From: Limnobaculum allomyrinae
Lineage (GTDB): Bacteria; Pseudomonadota; Gammaproteobacteria; Enterobacterales; Enterobacteriaceae
Reading direction: 5' to 3'
Assembly (NCBI RefSeq): GCF_016649425.1
Contig: NZ_JADRCR010000009.1
Location: 124,001 to 188,000 of the forward strand
Length of the DNA stretch: 64,000 bases
The first letter of the stretch is position 1; each line of letters opens with the position of its first letter. Shown piece after piece: positions 40,487 to 50,805 of the stretch. The notes under the pieces were generated by a model that searched no databases, was not told the DNA's origin, and saw nothing but the letters and a program-made list of their open reading frames with translations. The translations under genes and the position numbers were made by a program.

Positions 40487-42514
40487 ATGAAAAGAAAAAT
40501 TTGCGCTCGCTCAGTGCTCGCATTATTGCTTTTATATTCCGGGCATTTAATCGCTGCTGATTTTAGTGCTAATTTTAAAGACACTGATATCAGAGAGTTT
40601 ATTGATGTTGCCAGTAGAAATTTAAATAAAACAATTTTAGTTGATCCGGCAGTTCAAGGAAAAGTATCAGTAAGAACCTATGATCTTCTTACTGAAGAGC
40701 AATATTATCAGTTTTTTCTTAGCGTATTAGACTTGTATGGATTTTCGGCTATTCCGATGGATAACGGCATGATTAAAATTGTCCGTTCATCAACAGCGAA
40801 AACCGCAGGCGTACCGCTTGCAGATACTGCAAATCCGGGTAAGGGTGATGAGATCATTACCCGGGTTGTTCAAATGGAAAACGTACCCGTCAGGGACTTA
40901 GCACCTTTATTACGCCAACTTAATGATGCCTCCGGCGTGGGTAACGTGGTGAATTATGAACCGTCGAACGTTCTGTTATTGACGGGCAAAGCCTCTTCAA
41001 TTAATCGCCTGGTGGATCTGGTTCATCGGGTTGATGCTTCAGGTGTACAGCAAAGGGAAACCATTCCTTTGCAATATGGTTCTGCCAAAGAAATTTCAGA
41101 CATGCTGAATAACTTGAGCAACGAAGAACAGAAAGGGCAGAGTGCACCACAGTTAACGGCTAAAGTTGTCGCCGATACGCGCACGAATACTTTGGTACTA
41201 AGCGGTTCATCTCAGGCGCGGGAGAAAACTCGCAACCTGATCAAAAAGCTGGATCGTAACGAAAACAGTCAGGGTAATACCCGAGTGTTCTATCTCAAGT
41301 ATGCTAACGCCGTTAAAATTGCCGCGGTGTTAACCGGTATTGGTGACAAAATTCAAACGGATAAAGGAGGTGGTGCTAAGGGCTCGTCTTCATTGTCCAA
41401 CAAGAATGATTTGAATATTACCGCTGACGATCAGACTAACTCTCTGGTTATTACTGCACAGCCTGATGTGATGCAGTCACTGTCACAGGTTATCGGTAAG
41501 CTGGATATACGTCGGGCACAGGTTTTGGTTGAAGCTATTATTGTTGAAGTTCAGGATGGCGCAGGCCTGAATTTGGGCGTTCAGTGGGCGACCTCTAACG
41601 GCATTTCTCAGTTTACCAATACCGGTATCCCAATCTTTACCGCCAGACGGGGTAAAGATCAGTTAGATATTGATGGCAGATTTACCGCGACTAACCCGTT
41701 AACCGGAGTACTTGGCGGCTATAACGGTTTAGCTACCGGCTTCTCTAACGGTGATTTTGGCGCGCTGCTGACTGCTTTGGCCTCTGATAATAAGAGCGAT
41801 ATTCTTTCAACCCCAAGTGTGGTCACTCTGGATAACCGCGAAGCATCCTTTAACGTGGGTCAGGATGTGCCTGTTCTGTCAGGTTCTCAATCGAATACCT
41901 CTGGCGATAACGTATTCAGTACCGTCGAACGTAAAACCGTTGGTACTAAACTGAAAGTGACACCGCTGATCAATGATGACAATTCAGTTCAAATGAAAAT
42001 TGAACAGGAAGTTTCCAGCGTCGATCCAACTTCTGCGCAAAGTACTTTAGGGCCAACCTTCAACACCCGAACCATTAATAACGAGGTTTTGGTTAAGAGC
42101 GGTCAAACGGTGGTATTAGGTGGTCTGGTTGAAGACTTCACCACTCAGACCGTATCTAAGGTTCCGTTGCTGGGTGATATTCCATTAATCGGTCAATTAT
42201 TCCGTAGTACATCCAATACCAAAGCGAAACGAAATCTGATGGTCTTCATTCGCCCTACGGTTATTCGTAGTGATGCTGACTATAACTACAGTTCGAAAGT
42301 GAAATACAACAAGAGCCGTGAAGATCAGCAGTATCGAATTGAAGAGAACAAGATAGGTATTGTTCCACCAATCGATCCAAAAGTTCTGCCTGAATATCCG
42401 GATCACTTATCACCGGGAACTTTAGGCAGCACGGGAACTGACGACACGACTCAACCGATGGTACCGGCAGCGACAACGCCAGCACCGCGTGGACGTAATC
42501 CATTTCGCGACTAA
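40487..42514 (+). CDS. gspD: Type II secretion outer-membrane secretin GspD
   Basis: Forms the outer-membrane channel. It has 675 residues with a signal peptide (cut after LIAA, about 24). N0 (about 25-100) is followed by N1-N3 repeats and the secretin core containing VEAIIVEVQDGAGLNLGVQW, the VPVLSGSQ gate region and PLLGDIPLIGQLFRS. After the core is a roughly 85-residue tail ending RGRNPFRD. This could be an S-domain, but no pilotin GspS gene is found nearby. Confidence 0.97.
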   Translation: MKRKICARSVLALLLLYSGHLIAADFSANFKDTDIREFIDVASRNLNKTILVDPAVQGKVSVRTYDLLTEEQYYQFFLSVLDLYGFSAIPMDNGMIKIVRSSTAKTAGVPLADTANPGKGDEIITRVVQMENVPVRDLAPLLRQLNDASGVGNVVNYEPSNVLLLTGKASSINRLVDLVHRVDASGVQQRETIPLQYGSAKEISDMLNNLSNEEQKGQSAPQLTAKVVADTRTNTLVLSGSSQAREKTRNLIKKLDRNENSQGNTRVFYLKYANAVKIAAVLTGIGDKIQTDKGGGAKGSSSLSNKNDLNITADDQTNSLVITAQPDVMQSLSQVIGKLDIRRAQVLVEAIIVEVQDGAGLNLGVQWATSNGISQFTNTGIPIFTARRGKDQLDIDGRFTATNPLTGVLGGYNGLATGFSNGDFGALLTALASDNKSDILSTPSVVTLDNREASFNVGQDVPVLSGSQSNTSGDNVFSTVERKTVGTKLKVTPLINDDNSVQMKIEQEVSSVDPTSAQSTLGPTFNTRTINNEVLVKSGQTVVLGGLVEDFTTQTVSKVPLLGDIPLIGQLFRSTSNTKAKRNLMVFIRPTVIRSDADYNYSSKVKYNKSREDQQYRIEENKIGIVPPIDPKVLPEYPDHLSPGTLGSTGTDDTTQPMVPAATTPAPRGRNPFRD

Positions 42515-42533
42515 ATAGTACAAGGTGGATGAT

Positions 42534-44018
42534 ATGGAAACTTCGAGCAAAGACTTCAGTTCCTATAGTTATGCCAAAGAGAATGGAATTCTGTTGGATC
42601 AGGGCGAAGTTTACCTGCGTGAAGATACGCCCTTACAGGCGTTACTGGAAATGCGGCGCATACAGGAACAGGCATTTACTCCCATTACGTTGACGGTTGA
42701 AGCGTTTGATGAACGTTTGTCGCGAGTCTGGCAGCAGGGGAGCGGTGTGTCTCAACAAATGGTCGATGATATGGATGGTGATATCGACTTGATGGCGCTG
42801 ACAGAAGAGATCCCGGATAGCGAAGATTTGCTGGATAGCGATGAAAACTCACCGGTTATTCGCCTGATCAACGCCATATTAAGTGAAGCGGTGAAAGAAG
42901 GCGCTTCGGATATTCATATCGAAACCTTTGAGCGTACTTTAAGTATTCGTTTTCGGGTGGATGGCCTGTTACATCCTGTTTTACAACCTGCCAGAAAGTT
43001 GGCTCCACTCTTGGTTTCCCGTATCAAGGTTATGGCCAAGCTGGATATTGCCGAAAAACGACTGCCTCAGGATGGCCGTATTTCTCTGCGTATTGGTCGT
43101 AAAGCCATTGATGTGCGGGTATCGACCATCCCTTCACAGTATGGCGAGCGTGTCGTTATGCGTTTATTGGATAAAAACAATATGCGTATGGATCTGGGCC
43201 AATTGGGGCTGGCAGATGATGACCGGGAACATTTGGAAGGATTGATCGCTAAACCACACGGCATTCTGCTTGTGACCGGGCCAACAGGTTCCGGTAAGAG
43301 TACCTCTCTGTATGCGGTGCTCTCTTCACTCAACAGCTTTGAACGCAACATTCTTACCGTAGAAGATCCTATCGAATATGAACTGGAAGGTGTCGGACAA
43401 ACTCAGGTGAACCCTCGGGTCGAGATGACTTTCGCCCGTGGTCTGCGAGCGATTCTGCGTCAGGACCCTGATGTTGTCATGATCGGGGAAATTCGTGATA
43501 GCGAAACGGCACAAATTGCGGTGCAGGCATCGTTAACCGGTCACCTGGTCATGTCGACCCTTCATACCAATAGCGCTTGTGGTGCAGTTACACGTTTACG
43601 CGACATGGGATTAGAGTCATTTCTGATCGGCTCGTCATTATTAGGGGTTATTGCACAGCGTCTGGTGCGTCGTCTCTGTAAACACTGCCGTACGACTTCT
43701 GAGCTGTCTGCCAGAGAAAAGGCAATGTATAGCTTTTTACCGCAACCGCCAGATGTGATTTACCGTGCCGTTGGCTGTGAACAATGCCGTGACAGTGGCT
43801 ATCAGGGGCGTGCAGGTATTCATGAGTTTTTGGTAATGAATACCGAACTGCGTCGCGCCATTAATGACAATCTGGATGAAATGACGCTGGACGATATATT
43901 GCGTAAACATACCCGAAGCCTGCGGCAGAACGGATTATTAAAAGTTATCAGTGGTGAAACCTCGATTGAAGAGGTAATGCGCGTCACTGCTGAGCAGAAT
44001 GAATCCGGAGAAGCATAA
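42534..44018 (+). CDS. gspE: Type II secretion ATPase GspE
   Basis: Cytoplasmic hexameric ATPase powering pseudopilus assembly. I chose ATG 42534 ([10 protein letters not shown]), five bases after AAGGTGG, giving 494 residues. The alternative GTG at 42525 coincides with the ribosome site. Walker [10 protein letters not shown] has K255 and S256. Asp box, Walker B ([13 protein letters not shown]) and His box follow. The zinc-binding tetracysteine motif characteristic of GspE is complete: C382, C385, C415, C418. The stop overlaps gspF (TAATG). Confidence 0.97.
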   Translation: METSSKDFSSYSYAKENGILLDQGEVYLREDTPLQALLEMRRIQEQAFTPITLTVEAFDERLSRVWQQGSGVSQQMVDDMDGDIDLMALTEEIPDSEDLLDSDENSPVIRLINAILSEAVKEGASDIHIETFERTLSIRFRVDGLLHPVLQPARKLAPLLVSRIKVMAKLDIAEKRLPQDGRISLRIGRKAIDVRVSTIPSQYGERVVMRLLDKNNMRMDLGQLGLADDDREHLEGLIAKPHGILLVTGPTGSGKSTSLYAVLSSLNSFERNILTVEDPIEYELEGVGQTQVNPRVEMTFARGLRAILRQDPDVVMIGEIRDSETAQIAVQASLTGHLVMSTLHTNSACGAVTRLRDMGLESFLIGSSLLGVIAQRLVRRLCKHCRTTSELSAREKAMYSFLPQPPDVIYRAVGCEQCRDSGYQGRAGIHEFLVMNTELRRAINDNLDEMTLDDILRKHTRSLRQNGLLKVISGETSIEEVMRVTAEQNESGEA

Positions 44019-45226
44019 TGGCACATTACGCATGGCGGGCAACATTGCCAAACGGCAAAACTCAAAAAGGTACCCTACAGGCGGAAACGCCAAAGCAGGC
44101 ACGCCAGCAGTTGCGTGAGCAGGGTATGACGCCAATAAGTATCGAAGAGACTAAAGCAGAATCGGGCAGTAAAAAATCATTCTTTGCGCGCAAAATTTCC
44201 AGTAACTCACTGGCGCTGTTTACCCGCCAGCTATCAACGCTGACCAATGCCGCATTGCCATTAGAAAGCGCACTGAAAGTTATCGCTCGCCAAACTGAAG
44301 ACGAAGTCATGGCAAAAGCCATTGATGATATTCACGACAAAGTGGTGGAAGGCTACTCCCTTTCTGATGCGCTAAGTAATTATCCGCAGGCATTTGACAA
44401 TTTATACCGCACGCTGGTGACCGCCGGGGAAAAGACCGGTCATCTGGGGGAAGTGCTCGACAAACTGGCTGATTACAACGATCAGCGTCAACAGATGAAA
44501 AGTAAACTGACTCAGGCAATGGTCTATCCCATTACTCTGACGTTAGTGGCAACAACAGTTATCTGTATTTTACTGGTAGCGGTTGTGCCACAAGTGGTTG
44601 AACAGTTTACCCATATGAAACAGCAGTTGCCGGTCACGACGCGAACGCTGATTGCCGTCAGTGACTTCTTACAAAATTATGGATTGTTCATTCTGATAGG
44701 AATTATCGCGGCGGTATTTGGGTTCCGGGCCTGGGTATCCAGAGGAAAGAACCGTCTGCGCTACCATAAATGGCTGGTGCGTTCCGCACCGATCAGCAAA
44801 CTGGTGCGGGCAATTAACAGCGCTCGTTATATTCGAACCCTGAGTATTTTACAGGCCAGTAGCGTTCCATTGTTAGAAGCCATGAATATCTCGGTTGACG
44901 GGATAGAGAATCTTTATGCCAGAGAGGTACTTACCGAAGCTGCCGACAAAGTTCGCCAGGGAGCAACATTGAACTCCTCTCTGGAACAAACCCAGTTATT
45001 TCCACCGATGATGCTGTATATGGTGGCATCGGGAGAACAAAGTGGTGAGTTAGGGCCGCTGATGGAACGTGCTGCGGATACTCAGGATAAGGCCCTTCAG
45101 CATCGCATTACATTAACTTTAGCCGTTTTCGAACCCGCGTTGGTGATTACCATGGCGACCATTGTACTGTTTATCGTCATGTCAATTTTACAACCAATCC
45201 TGCAACTTAATAACATGGTGAGTTAA
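44018..45226 (+). CDS. gspF: Type II secretion inner-membrane platform protein GspF
   Basis: Polytopic platform protein of 402 residues with duplicated cytoplasmic GspF domains and three membrane segments (about 170-195, 222-243, 375-398). Family motifs include LFTRQLSTLTNAALPLESAL at about 67-86, TAGEKTGHLGEVLDKLADY, and the second copy MVASGEQSGELGPLMERAA. It starts [18 protein letters not shown] as is typical. Overlaps gspE by one base. Confidence 0.96.
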   Translation: MAHYAWRATLPNGKTQKGTLQAETPKQARQQLREQGMTPISIEETKAESGSKKSFFARKISSNSLALFTRQLSTLTNAALPLESALKVIARQTEDEVMAKAIDDIHDKVVEGYSLSDALSNYPQAFDNLYRTLVTAGEKTGHLGEVLDKLADYNDQRQQMKSKLTQAMVYPITLTLVATTVICILLVAVVPQVVEQFTHMKQQLPVTTRTLIAVSDFLQNYGLFILIGIIAAVFGFRAWVSRGKNRLRYHKWLVRSAPISKLVRAINSARYIRTLSILQASSVPLLEAMNISVDGIENLYAREVLTEAADKVRQGATLNSSLEQTQLFPPMMLYMVASGEQSGELGPLMERAADTQDKALQHRITLTLAVFEPALVITMATIVLFIVMSILQPILQLNNMVS

Positions 45227-45233
45227 AAATATC

Positions 45234-45710
45234 ATGAAAAATCAAACTATTAATCAAGATAGCACGCAGAGCCAGTCGGGTTTTACCCTGATGGAAATCA
45301 TGGTGGTTATCGTTATTTTAGGTGTTCTGGCCAGTCTGGTTATCCCTAACCTGATGGGAAATAAAGAACGTGCGGATCGTCAGAAGGCGGTGAGCGATAT
45401 TGTGGCATTGGAAAATACCCTCGATATGTACAAGTTGGATAACGGGCGCTATCCAACCACTGACCAGGGTCTTAAAGCGCTGGTGACTAAACCTGAACTT
45501 CAGCCAGTACCGAAAAATTATCGTTCAGATGGCTATATTCGTCGTCTGCCAACCGACCCATGGAACAATGATTATTTGATTGTTAGCCCTGGTGAACATG
45601 GGCCGATTGATGTGTTTTCCGTAGGCCCGGACGGTGAGGCAAATACTGCCGATGATGTCACCAACTGGGACATTGATAAGAAAGCTGAAGCTGAACCGGG
45701 ACAAAAATAA
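45234..45710 (+). CDS. gspG: Major pseudopilin GspG
   Basis: Main subunit of the periplasmic pseudopilus. It has 158 residues. The leader ends at G16 before F17 (QSGFTLMEIMVVIVILG), with E21 at the conserved fifth position, so GspO should cleave and methylate it. The C-terminal calcium-binding loop (WNNDYLIVSPGEHGPIDVFSVGPDGEAN) is intact. Overlaps gspH by one base. Confidence 0.97.
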   Translation: MKNQTINQDSTQSQSGFTLMEIMVVIVILGVLASLVIPNLMGNKERADRQKAVSDIVALENTLDMYKLDNGRYPTTDQGLKALVTKPELQPVPKNYRSDGYIRRLPTDPWNNDYLIVSPGEHGPIDVFSVGPDGEANTADDVTNWDIDKKAEAEPGQK

Positions 45711-46255
45711 TGTCCAGCCATCGCTCCCGGGGATTTACGCTGCTTGAAGTCATGCTAACGCTGGTGATTTTTGCCATCAGCGCCACCATTGTGGTGATGA
45801 CATTGCCTTCAAAAAGCGGGCCGGGGGTGTTTGGCGAACAGTTTAAGACGCTGGTGGATTATGGCTCAAGCAAGGCTGTCATGGAGGGAAGCATTGTTGG
45901 TCTGACGCTGACCTATCAGGGATATCAATTGATGATCCTGAAAGGGAACGGCGAAGGCGCTCAGGATAGCCTACAGTGGCAGCCGCTTGTTGCAGGCCGT
46001 ATCACGACCAAAGGCGAGTTTCCGGAGGATCTGCGAATCACCATAGAGCCGCAGAAAATGGCTCTGAGTTTAAATGATCCTCCACAAGTTATTTTTTTAC
46101 CGGACGGTGAGATCAGTCTGTTTCGGCTGACATTCGAGGGAGAGGACAGAAAAGATGTCTATTCTGTGGTCTCTCAGGGAGCATCTCCGGTTGAGGTGGT
46201 AAACGGTTACGGTAACGAAGCGAAAGAGGCACAAGATGCGAAAGAGGCACAATGA
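45710..46255 (+). CDS. gspH: Minor pseudopilin GspH
   Basis: 181 residues. Prepilin cleavage is expected at G8/F9 (SRGFTLLEVML) with the conserved glutamate at the fifth mature position. A beta-rich C-terminal domain follows. The C-terminus ends with a short repeat (AKEAQDAKEAQ) that overlaps the gspI start by 20 bases. Confidence 0.93.
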   Translation: MSSHRSRGFTLLEVMLTLVIFAISATIVVMTLPSKSGPGVFGEQFKTLVDYGSSKAVMEGSIVGLTLTYQGYQLMILKGNGEGAQDSLQWQPLVAGRITTKGEFPEDLRITIEPQKMALSLNDPPQVIFLPDGEISLFRLTFEGEDRKDVYSVVSQGASPVEVVNGYGNEAKEAQDAKEAQ

Positions 46256-46613
46256 GCAAGGCATGACACTGTTGGAAGTCATGGTAGCCATGGCCATCTT
46301 CTCTTGTGCGGCGTTGGCTTTGATGAATACCGTAACCGTTAGTAGTCACTACACCGTACAGTTGGGAGAAACTTTACGGGCCAGTTGGGTGGCGGAAAAT
46401 CAGATGGCGGAGGCACGATTAGCTCGCCGTACCTTTACCGATCAACCCAGTGGTAATGAAGAGATTGGTGGCCAGACCTGGTACTGGCAGGCGCGGCAGG
46501 CACAGATGCCGTCTGGCGTAAAAGTGAATGAAGTGAGCGTCTTTCGCGAAGGTGAAGAGGAACATCCGTTGGTTACATTGCGCGATGCTTCGCTGGTCGG
46601 AGGAACAAAATGA
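46236..46613 (+). CDS. gspI: Minor pseudopilin GspI
   Basis: 125 residues. Cleavage at G9/M10 (EQGMTLLEVMVAMAIF). Part of the GspI-J-K tip complex that starts pseudopilus assembly. It begins inside the end of gspH and overlaps gspJ by four bases. Confidence 0.94.
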   Translation: MRKRHNEQGMTLLEVMVAMAIFSCAALALMNTVTVSSHYTVQLGETLRASWVAENQMAEARLARRTFTDQPSGNEEIGGQTWYWQARQAQMPSGVKVNEVSVFREGEEEHPLVTLRDASLVGGTK

Positions 46614-47341
46614 ATGCCGTAAAGCGTGCCCGCCAGCAGGGATTTACCATGATGGAAGTCATCATTGCGCTGGTGATATTTGCCATGATCAGCATGATGG
46701 CGTGGCAGATATTAAACGGTTCAATGAGCAATTCCGCTGTGTCGGATGCGCAATCGGCTCGGTTTAACCAGTTGCAAATGACCTATAGTCGATTGGAACG
46801 TGATTTTTCACAGGCAATGCCTCGTGCCCCGGTTGGCAGCAGCGCAGCGTTTCAATTGAGAGACGGCATATTGGTACTGACCACTCAGGACAGCGTGGTT
46901 AGTCTGGGTAATCCACAAAGTGCAGACTTGATAAGGGTTTCATGGTGGCTGAAGGATAACCAGGTTTATCGTGGTATTGCTTCGGTACTGGATGGCGCCA
47001 GTGCCACTGACTGGACCAAGATCCCGATGATTGATCGTGTAAAAAAAATGGACTGGCGCTTTTTTAATGCTGACTGGCAGCCCCAGTGGGATGAAGCTGA
47101 AATGATCCCCAAAGGTATCGAGCTAACGTTAACACTGGAAGACGATACGGTATGGCGTTGGGTGTTTATGACTCCGGGCAATTGGCCTAAGGGTGGAACA
47201 TCAAGCATCCAGGGGCTAAATGAAAACGATCCCGCTGCTGGTGAGCAAAAACCGGATGCAGATAAACCGGAAGCAGCAGCACCATCAGCAACACCACCAG
47301 CACAGGATGGCAGTTCGCCAGATGCCGGAGGTGCAAAATGA
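46610..47341 (+). CDS. gspJ: Minor pseudopilin GspJ
   Basis: 243 residues. Cleavage at G11/F12 (QQGFTMMEVIIALVIF). The globular domain contains the family pattern FSQAMPRAPVGSS and SLGNPQSADLIRVSWWL. A proline/alanine-rich low-complexity tail of about 45 residues (DKPEAAAPSATPPAQDG) extends past the fold. Overlaps gspK by four bases. Confidence 0.94.
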   Translation: MNAVKRARQQGFTMMEVIIALVIFAMISMMAWQILNGSMSNSAVSDAQSARFNQLQMTYSRLERDFSQAMPRAPVGSSAAFQLRDGILVLTTQDSVVSLGNPQSADLIRVSWWLKDNQVYRGIASVLDGASATDWTKIPMIDRVKKMDWRFFNADWQPQWDEAEMIPKGIELTLTLEDDTVWRWVFMTPGNWPKGGTSSIQGLNENDPAAGEQKPDADKPEAAAPSATPPAQDGSSPDAGGAK

Positions 47342-48348
47342 ATCGCGGATCTAAAGGGCGTCAGCGGGGAGTGGCTCTGTTAGTGGTGCTGATTCTGTTG
47401 GTATTAATGTCGGTATTGGCTGCCCGCATTAGTCAACAATTTACGCGGAACTTACAGAAAATTCAGTTCCAACTGGGCCAGCAAACGTTGCGTTGGAACT
47501 CTGATGCGGCGGTGCAACTGGCGATTATCCGGTTGGGCGATGATTTAGCCGACGGGAAAAAGCCCAGCTCACTGGATCAATCCTGGGCTCAACCGGTAAA
47601 TGTCAAAACGGAAGATTATCAATTAGATAGTCAGGTGTTTGATGCACAAACCTGCTTTAACGTAAACAGCCTGCTGACACCGGATAACAGTGCCACTTCA
47701 TCGCTTCCCGGTGAAAAGGCGATGACTCAAAAAGTAGTGGAATACCTGATGACCAGCGCCGGTATTAATTCGGCGACGGCAGAAACGCTGTTTAACGAAC
47801 TGACGGTATATTTAGGTATTGATAGCGGCACTGATAACAGTAAAGCCAGTTCGGCGATGGAAGCCTTTAAAACTCAGCAACCGCCAAGGGTACCTGCAAA
47901 GCAGATGATGTACTCCATCAGTGAACTGAAGTTACTGCCAGGATTTCCGCTGGAGTCTTATGCCAGACTGAGCAAATTGCTCTGTGCATTACCCAATACG
48001 AAAACCAAAGTGAATATTAATTCACTGACAGAACAGCAGGCTCCTTTGCTTTCAGGGTTATTTTTAGGGGAGCTTACGGTTGATGACGCCAGTCAGTTAA
48101 TTAGTAAGCGGCCCGAGAGTGGATGGGAAACCGTTGAGGCATTTCAAGCCCAGTTGGAAAAGCAGTTTCCGGTGAAAGCTAAAGAGACCGCTGCGGATAG
48201 TTATATGACAGTGAACAGTAATTTCTTCACCGTTTATACCACCGGGCGTACGGACAATCTGACACTGCGATTTGTTGATAATTTGTACCTAGATGAAGAG
48301 ACCAGAGAGGCTAGCCGCTGGTTACATCGATATCGAACTATTGAGTAG
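47338..48348 (+). CDS. gspK: Atypical minor pseudopilin GspK
   Basis: 336 residues. Cleavage at G11/V12 (RQRGVALLVVLILLVLM). As in other GspK proteins the glutamate at mature position five is missing, which fits its cap position. The two large globular domains include CFNVNSLLTPDNS and KVNINSLTEQQAPLLSGLF. Together with GspI and GspJ it forms the tip. Confidence 0.95.
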   Translation: MNRGSKGRQRGVALLVVLILLVLMSVLAARISQQFTRNLQKIQFQLGQQTLRWNSDAAVQLAIIRLGDDLADGKKPSSLDQSWAQPVNVKTEDYQLDSQVFDAQTCFNVNSLLTPDNSATSSLPGEKAMTQKVVEYLMTSAGINSATAETLFNELTVYLGIDSGTDNSKASSAMEAFKTQQPPRVPAKQMMYSISELKLLPGFPLESYARLSKLLCALPNTKTKVNINSLTEQQAPLLSGLFLGELTVDDASQLISKRPESGWETVEAFQAQLEKQFPVKAKETAADSYMTVNSNFFTVYTTGRTDNLTLRFVDNLYLDEETREASRWLHRYRTIE

Positions 48349-48362
48349 TAGGGATATTTATA

Positions 48363-49520
48363 ATGAAACAGGCACTTTTTATCAGATTAGGTTCAACACC
48401 GGATTCGCCAGTTTGGTGGTGTGCTCTGCAGGCTGGAGTGGCATCAACCCCTGAGCGTCTGGATGGCTGGGATCAATTATCTCAACTGAGATCACATCCG
48501 CTATCGCATTACGTTTGCCTGTTACTTCCTACCAGCGATCTGATCTTTCGCCGTTTTAAGTTACCTAAAAAATGGGCTCTGCATCAAACCCCTCAATTTA
48601 CCTGGATCGCAGAAGACTCACTGATGGGTGAAATTGATGATTTGCACTGGACGGTTATGCGCCGTTCCGGAGGTGAACTGGATACCGTGGCGGTACGCAG
48701 TATCAAATTGCAGCAGTGGCTGGATGCCTGTGGGAATGCAGGACTTAAAGTGATTCAGGCATTACCGGATGCGCTATTGTTGCCGGAGAACCCTCAAGGT
48801 CATACCGTTGTTTCTTTGGAGGATCAGTGGTGGGTGCGTTATGACACGGGTGCCAGCGTAGTGGAAACACCACTGTTGTCCGATTTGCTGCTTCGTTTAC
48901 CTCAGGGAACACGGCATAGCTATGGTGATTTACCGGAAGGGATAACCACTGATGAAGCTAACCCGTGGCAGCACCCGTTACTGTTAATTCAGGATCGCTG
49001 GCGAGCGGAGCGGCTAAATGTACTGCATGGTGTGTTTAGTCAGACGGATAACCGCGCTGAGATTTTAAAACGCTGGAAAAAACCACTGATTTTTTCTGTG
49101 ATTTTGGCTTTTTGTTTGAGTCTGTTTCCTCAGTTTGCCGTGTTGTGGAATGTTAAAAGCCGCCAGAACGATCTGGCTCAGGAAACTCAGCAAGTATATC
49201 AACGTTACCTCCCCGGAGAGGTGCCGCCCAGCAATCTTAAATATCACTTTGAAAAAGGCATCAATAAAGCGAAAAGTGGATTTTTTACTCAATTAGAACA
49301 GCTGGATATGATGAAACAAGCCTATCCGGATATTGAGGTACGATCGGTGAAATATGACGGTAAGAGTGGAGCATTGACGTTGGATGTCAGCTCAATGGAA
49401 AAAGATCGGATCTCCGCATTTGTTACCCAAACTCAACCGATCTTTGGTTTTACTTTACAGCCGGGTTCGACAAATCCGCCCTATACCGGCGTCCTGACTG
49501 GGGGAGATGTCGCAAAATGA
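48363..49520 (+). CDS. gspL: Type II secretion platform protein GspL
   Basis: 385 residues: a cytoplasmic actin-like domain (about 1-235) that binds GspE, one membrane segment (about 241-260, LIFSVILAFCLSLFPQFAVL) and a periplasmic ferredoxin-like domain. Family motifs HYVCLLLPTSDLIFRRFKLP and QFTWIAEDSLMGEIDDLHW are clear. ATG 48363 follows AGGGATATTTATA. Overlaps gspM by four bases. Confidence 0.93.
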   Translation: MKQALFIRLGSTPDSPVWWCALQAGVASTPERLDGWDQLSQLRSHPLSHYVCLLLPTSDLIFRRFKLPKKWALHQTPQFTWIAEDSLMGEIDDLHWTVMRRSGGELDTVAVRSIKLQQWLDACGNAGLKVIQALPDALLLPENPQGHTVVSLEDQWWVRYDTGASVVETPLLSDLLLRLPQGTRHSYGDLPEGITTDEANPWQHPLLLIQDRWRAERLNVLHGVFSQTDNRAEILKRWKKPLIFSVILAFCLSLFPQFAVLWNVKSRQNDLAQETQQVYQRYLPGEVPPSNLKYHFEKGINKAKSGFFTQLEQLDMMKQAYPDIEVRSVKYDGKSGALTLDVSSMEKDRISAFVTQTQPIFGFTLQPGSTNPPYTGVLTGGDVAK

Positions 49521-49993
49521 AAGAGAAGCTAATAGCCTATTTTAATGCTAAAGCCCCGCGGGAACGGGTATTGATGGTTTTAGGTGTGATAACCCTGCTT
49601 TGGGGACTACTGTTTTATGGTTTATGGATCCCTCTGCAGAATGCAGTACAGGATGGCTGGCAGGCTATCTCTCGTTCTCAGGATACCATTACCTGGATGC
49701 AGGAGCAGGCGGAAGAGCGTGATTTACCTGCTTATCAACTGATTGCTGACGATCCTAAACAGGCAATTGAACAGAGCGCTGCTCAGGCGAAAGTGACGCT
49801 GGCACAAATGCAAATGGCTGCCAACAGTGCCGATATCATCATTGATAATTTGCCTTTTGCTTCGTTAAAAAGCTGGCTGACAACGTTAAACAGCACCGCG
49901 GGTATTCGAATTGAGAACATCACCATGGCACCGGCAGATAATGCTGGGGGGGTGAAAGTTCAATTGAAGTTAGCCTGGGGCCCAAGAGGATGA
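49517..49993 (+). CDS. gspM: Type II secretion platform protein GspM
   Basis: 158 residues with one membrane segment (about 19-38, VLMVLGVITLLWGLLFYGLW) and a periplasmic ferredoxin-like domain that pairs with GspL. Start overlaps the gspL stop (ATGA) and its own stop overlaps gspO (ATGA). No gspN lies between gspM and gspO. Confidence 0.92.
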   Translation: MKEKLIAYFNAKAPRERVLMVLGVITLLWGLLFYGLWIPLQNAVQDGWQAISRSQDTITWMQEQAEERDLPAYQLIADDPKQAIEQSAAQAKVTLAQMQMAANSADIIIDNLPFASLKSWLTTLNSTAGIRIENITMAPADNAGGVKVQLKLAWGPRG

Positions 49994-50805
49994 ATTCCAC
50001 TGAGCAGCTATTTTTTCTACTGCGAGGGGAATATTTATGGCTGTTTTGTCTGCTAAGTCTGGTGCTGGGTGCCATTGTCGGTAGTTTCTTGGGCGTAGTG
50101 ATAGAGCGTTTACCCTTGATGCTTAACCATCAGGAAGGAGAACCGGAGTTAAACCTGGCTCTGCCTCGCTCCCATTGCGCGCAGTGTTTGCACGTGTTGT
50201 GTTGGTGGGAGAATGTTCCCATCGTTAGCTGGTTGGCATTACGTGGGCGTTGCAGCCAGTGTAATAGTGTCATACCCGCCCGATTATTATGGATAGAGGT
50301 AATAACGGCACTGTTATTTTGTCTGATGGCCATATTAATGCCATCGCCGGAACGATTGCTATCGGCGTGGATACTGGTCAGTTTTTTATTGGCGCTTAGT
50401 CTGATTGATTGGTGGCATATGCTATTGCCGGATGCATTAACTCAACCACTGCTTTGGCAGGGGTTGCTGATTAATGCTTGTAGTGGTGCGGTCAATTTGT
50501 CTGATGCGGTGTATGGTGCCGTTGCCGGCTATCTGTGCTTGTGGCTGGTTTACTGGTTGTTTCGGTGGCTGACGGGAAAAGAGGGGCTGGGATATGGTGA
50601 TTTTAAATTGCTGGCTGCATTGGGAGCATGGCTGGGATGGCAGGCTCTACCCTTTTTATGCCTTATTGCTGCCCTGTTGGGCATGGTTATTGGTGGCTGG
50701 AAAACCTGGCGGGCAGGAAAACAGATACCATTCCCCTTTGGCCCCTATTTAAGTATTGCCGGAGCAATATTATTTATATTTTATAATTCGCATATATATC
50801 TTTAA
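49990..50805 (+). CDS. gspO: Type II secretion prepilin peptidase GspO
   Basis: Membrane aspartyl peptidase and N-methyltransferase that processes GspG-K. It has 271 residues and about eight membrane segments. The N-terminal methyltransferase loop has the tetracysteine pattern C63-X2-C66 and C88-X2-C91. The two catalytic aspartates are D140 (SLIDWWH) and D204 (GYGDFKLLAALGAW). It is the last gene of gspC-O. Confidence 0.96.
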   Translation: MNSTEQLFFLLRGEYLWLFCLLSLVLGAIVGSFLGVVIERLPLMLNHQEGEPELNLALPRSHCAQCLHVLCWWENVPIVSWLALRGRCSQCNSVIPARLLWIEVITALLFCLMAILMPSPERLLSAWILVSFLLALSLIDWWHMLLPDALTQPLLWQGLLINACSGAVNLSDAVYGAVAGYLCLWLVYWLFRWLTGKEGLGYGDFKLLAALGAWLGWQALPFLCLIAALLGMVIGGWKTWRAGKQIPFPFGPYLSIAGAILFIFYNSHIYL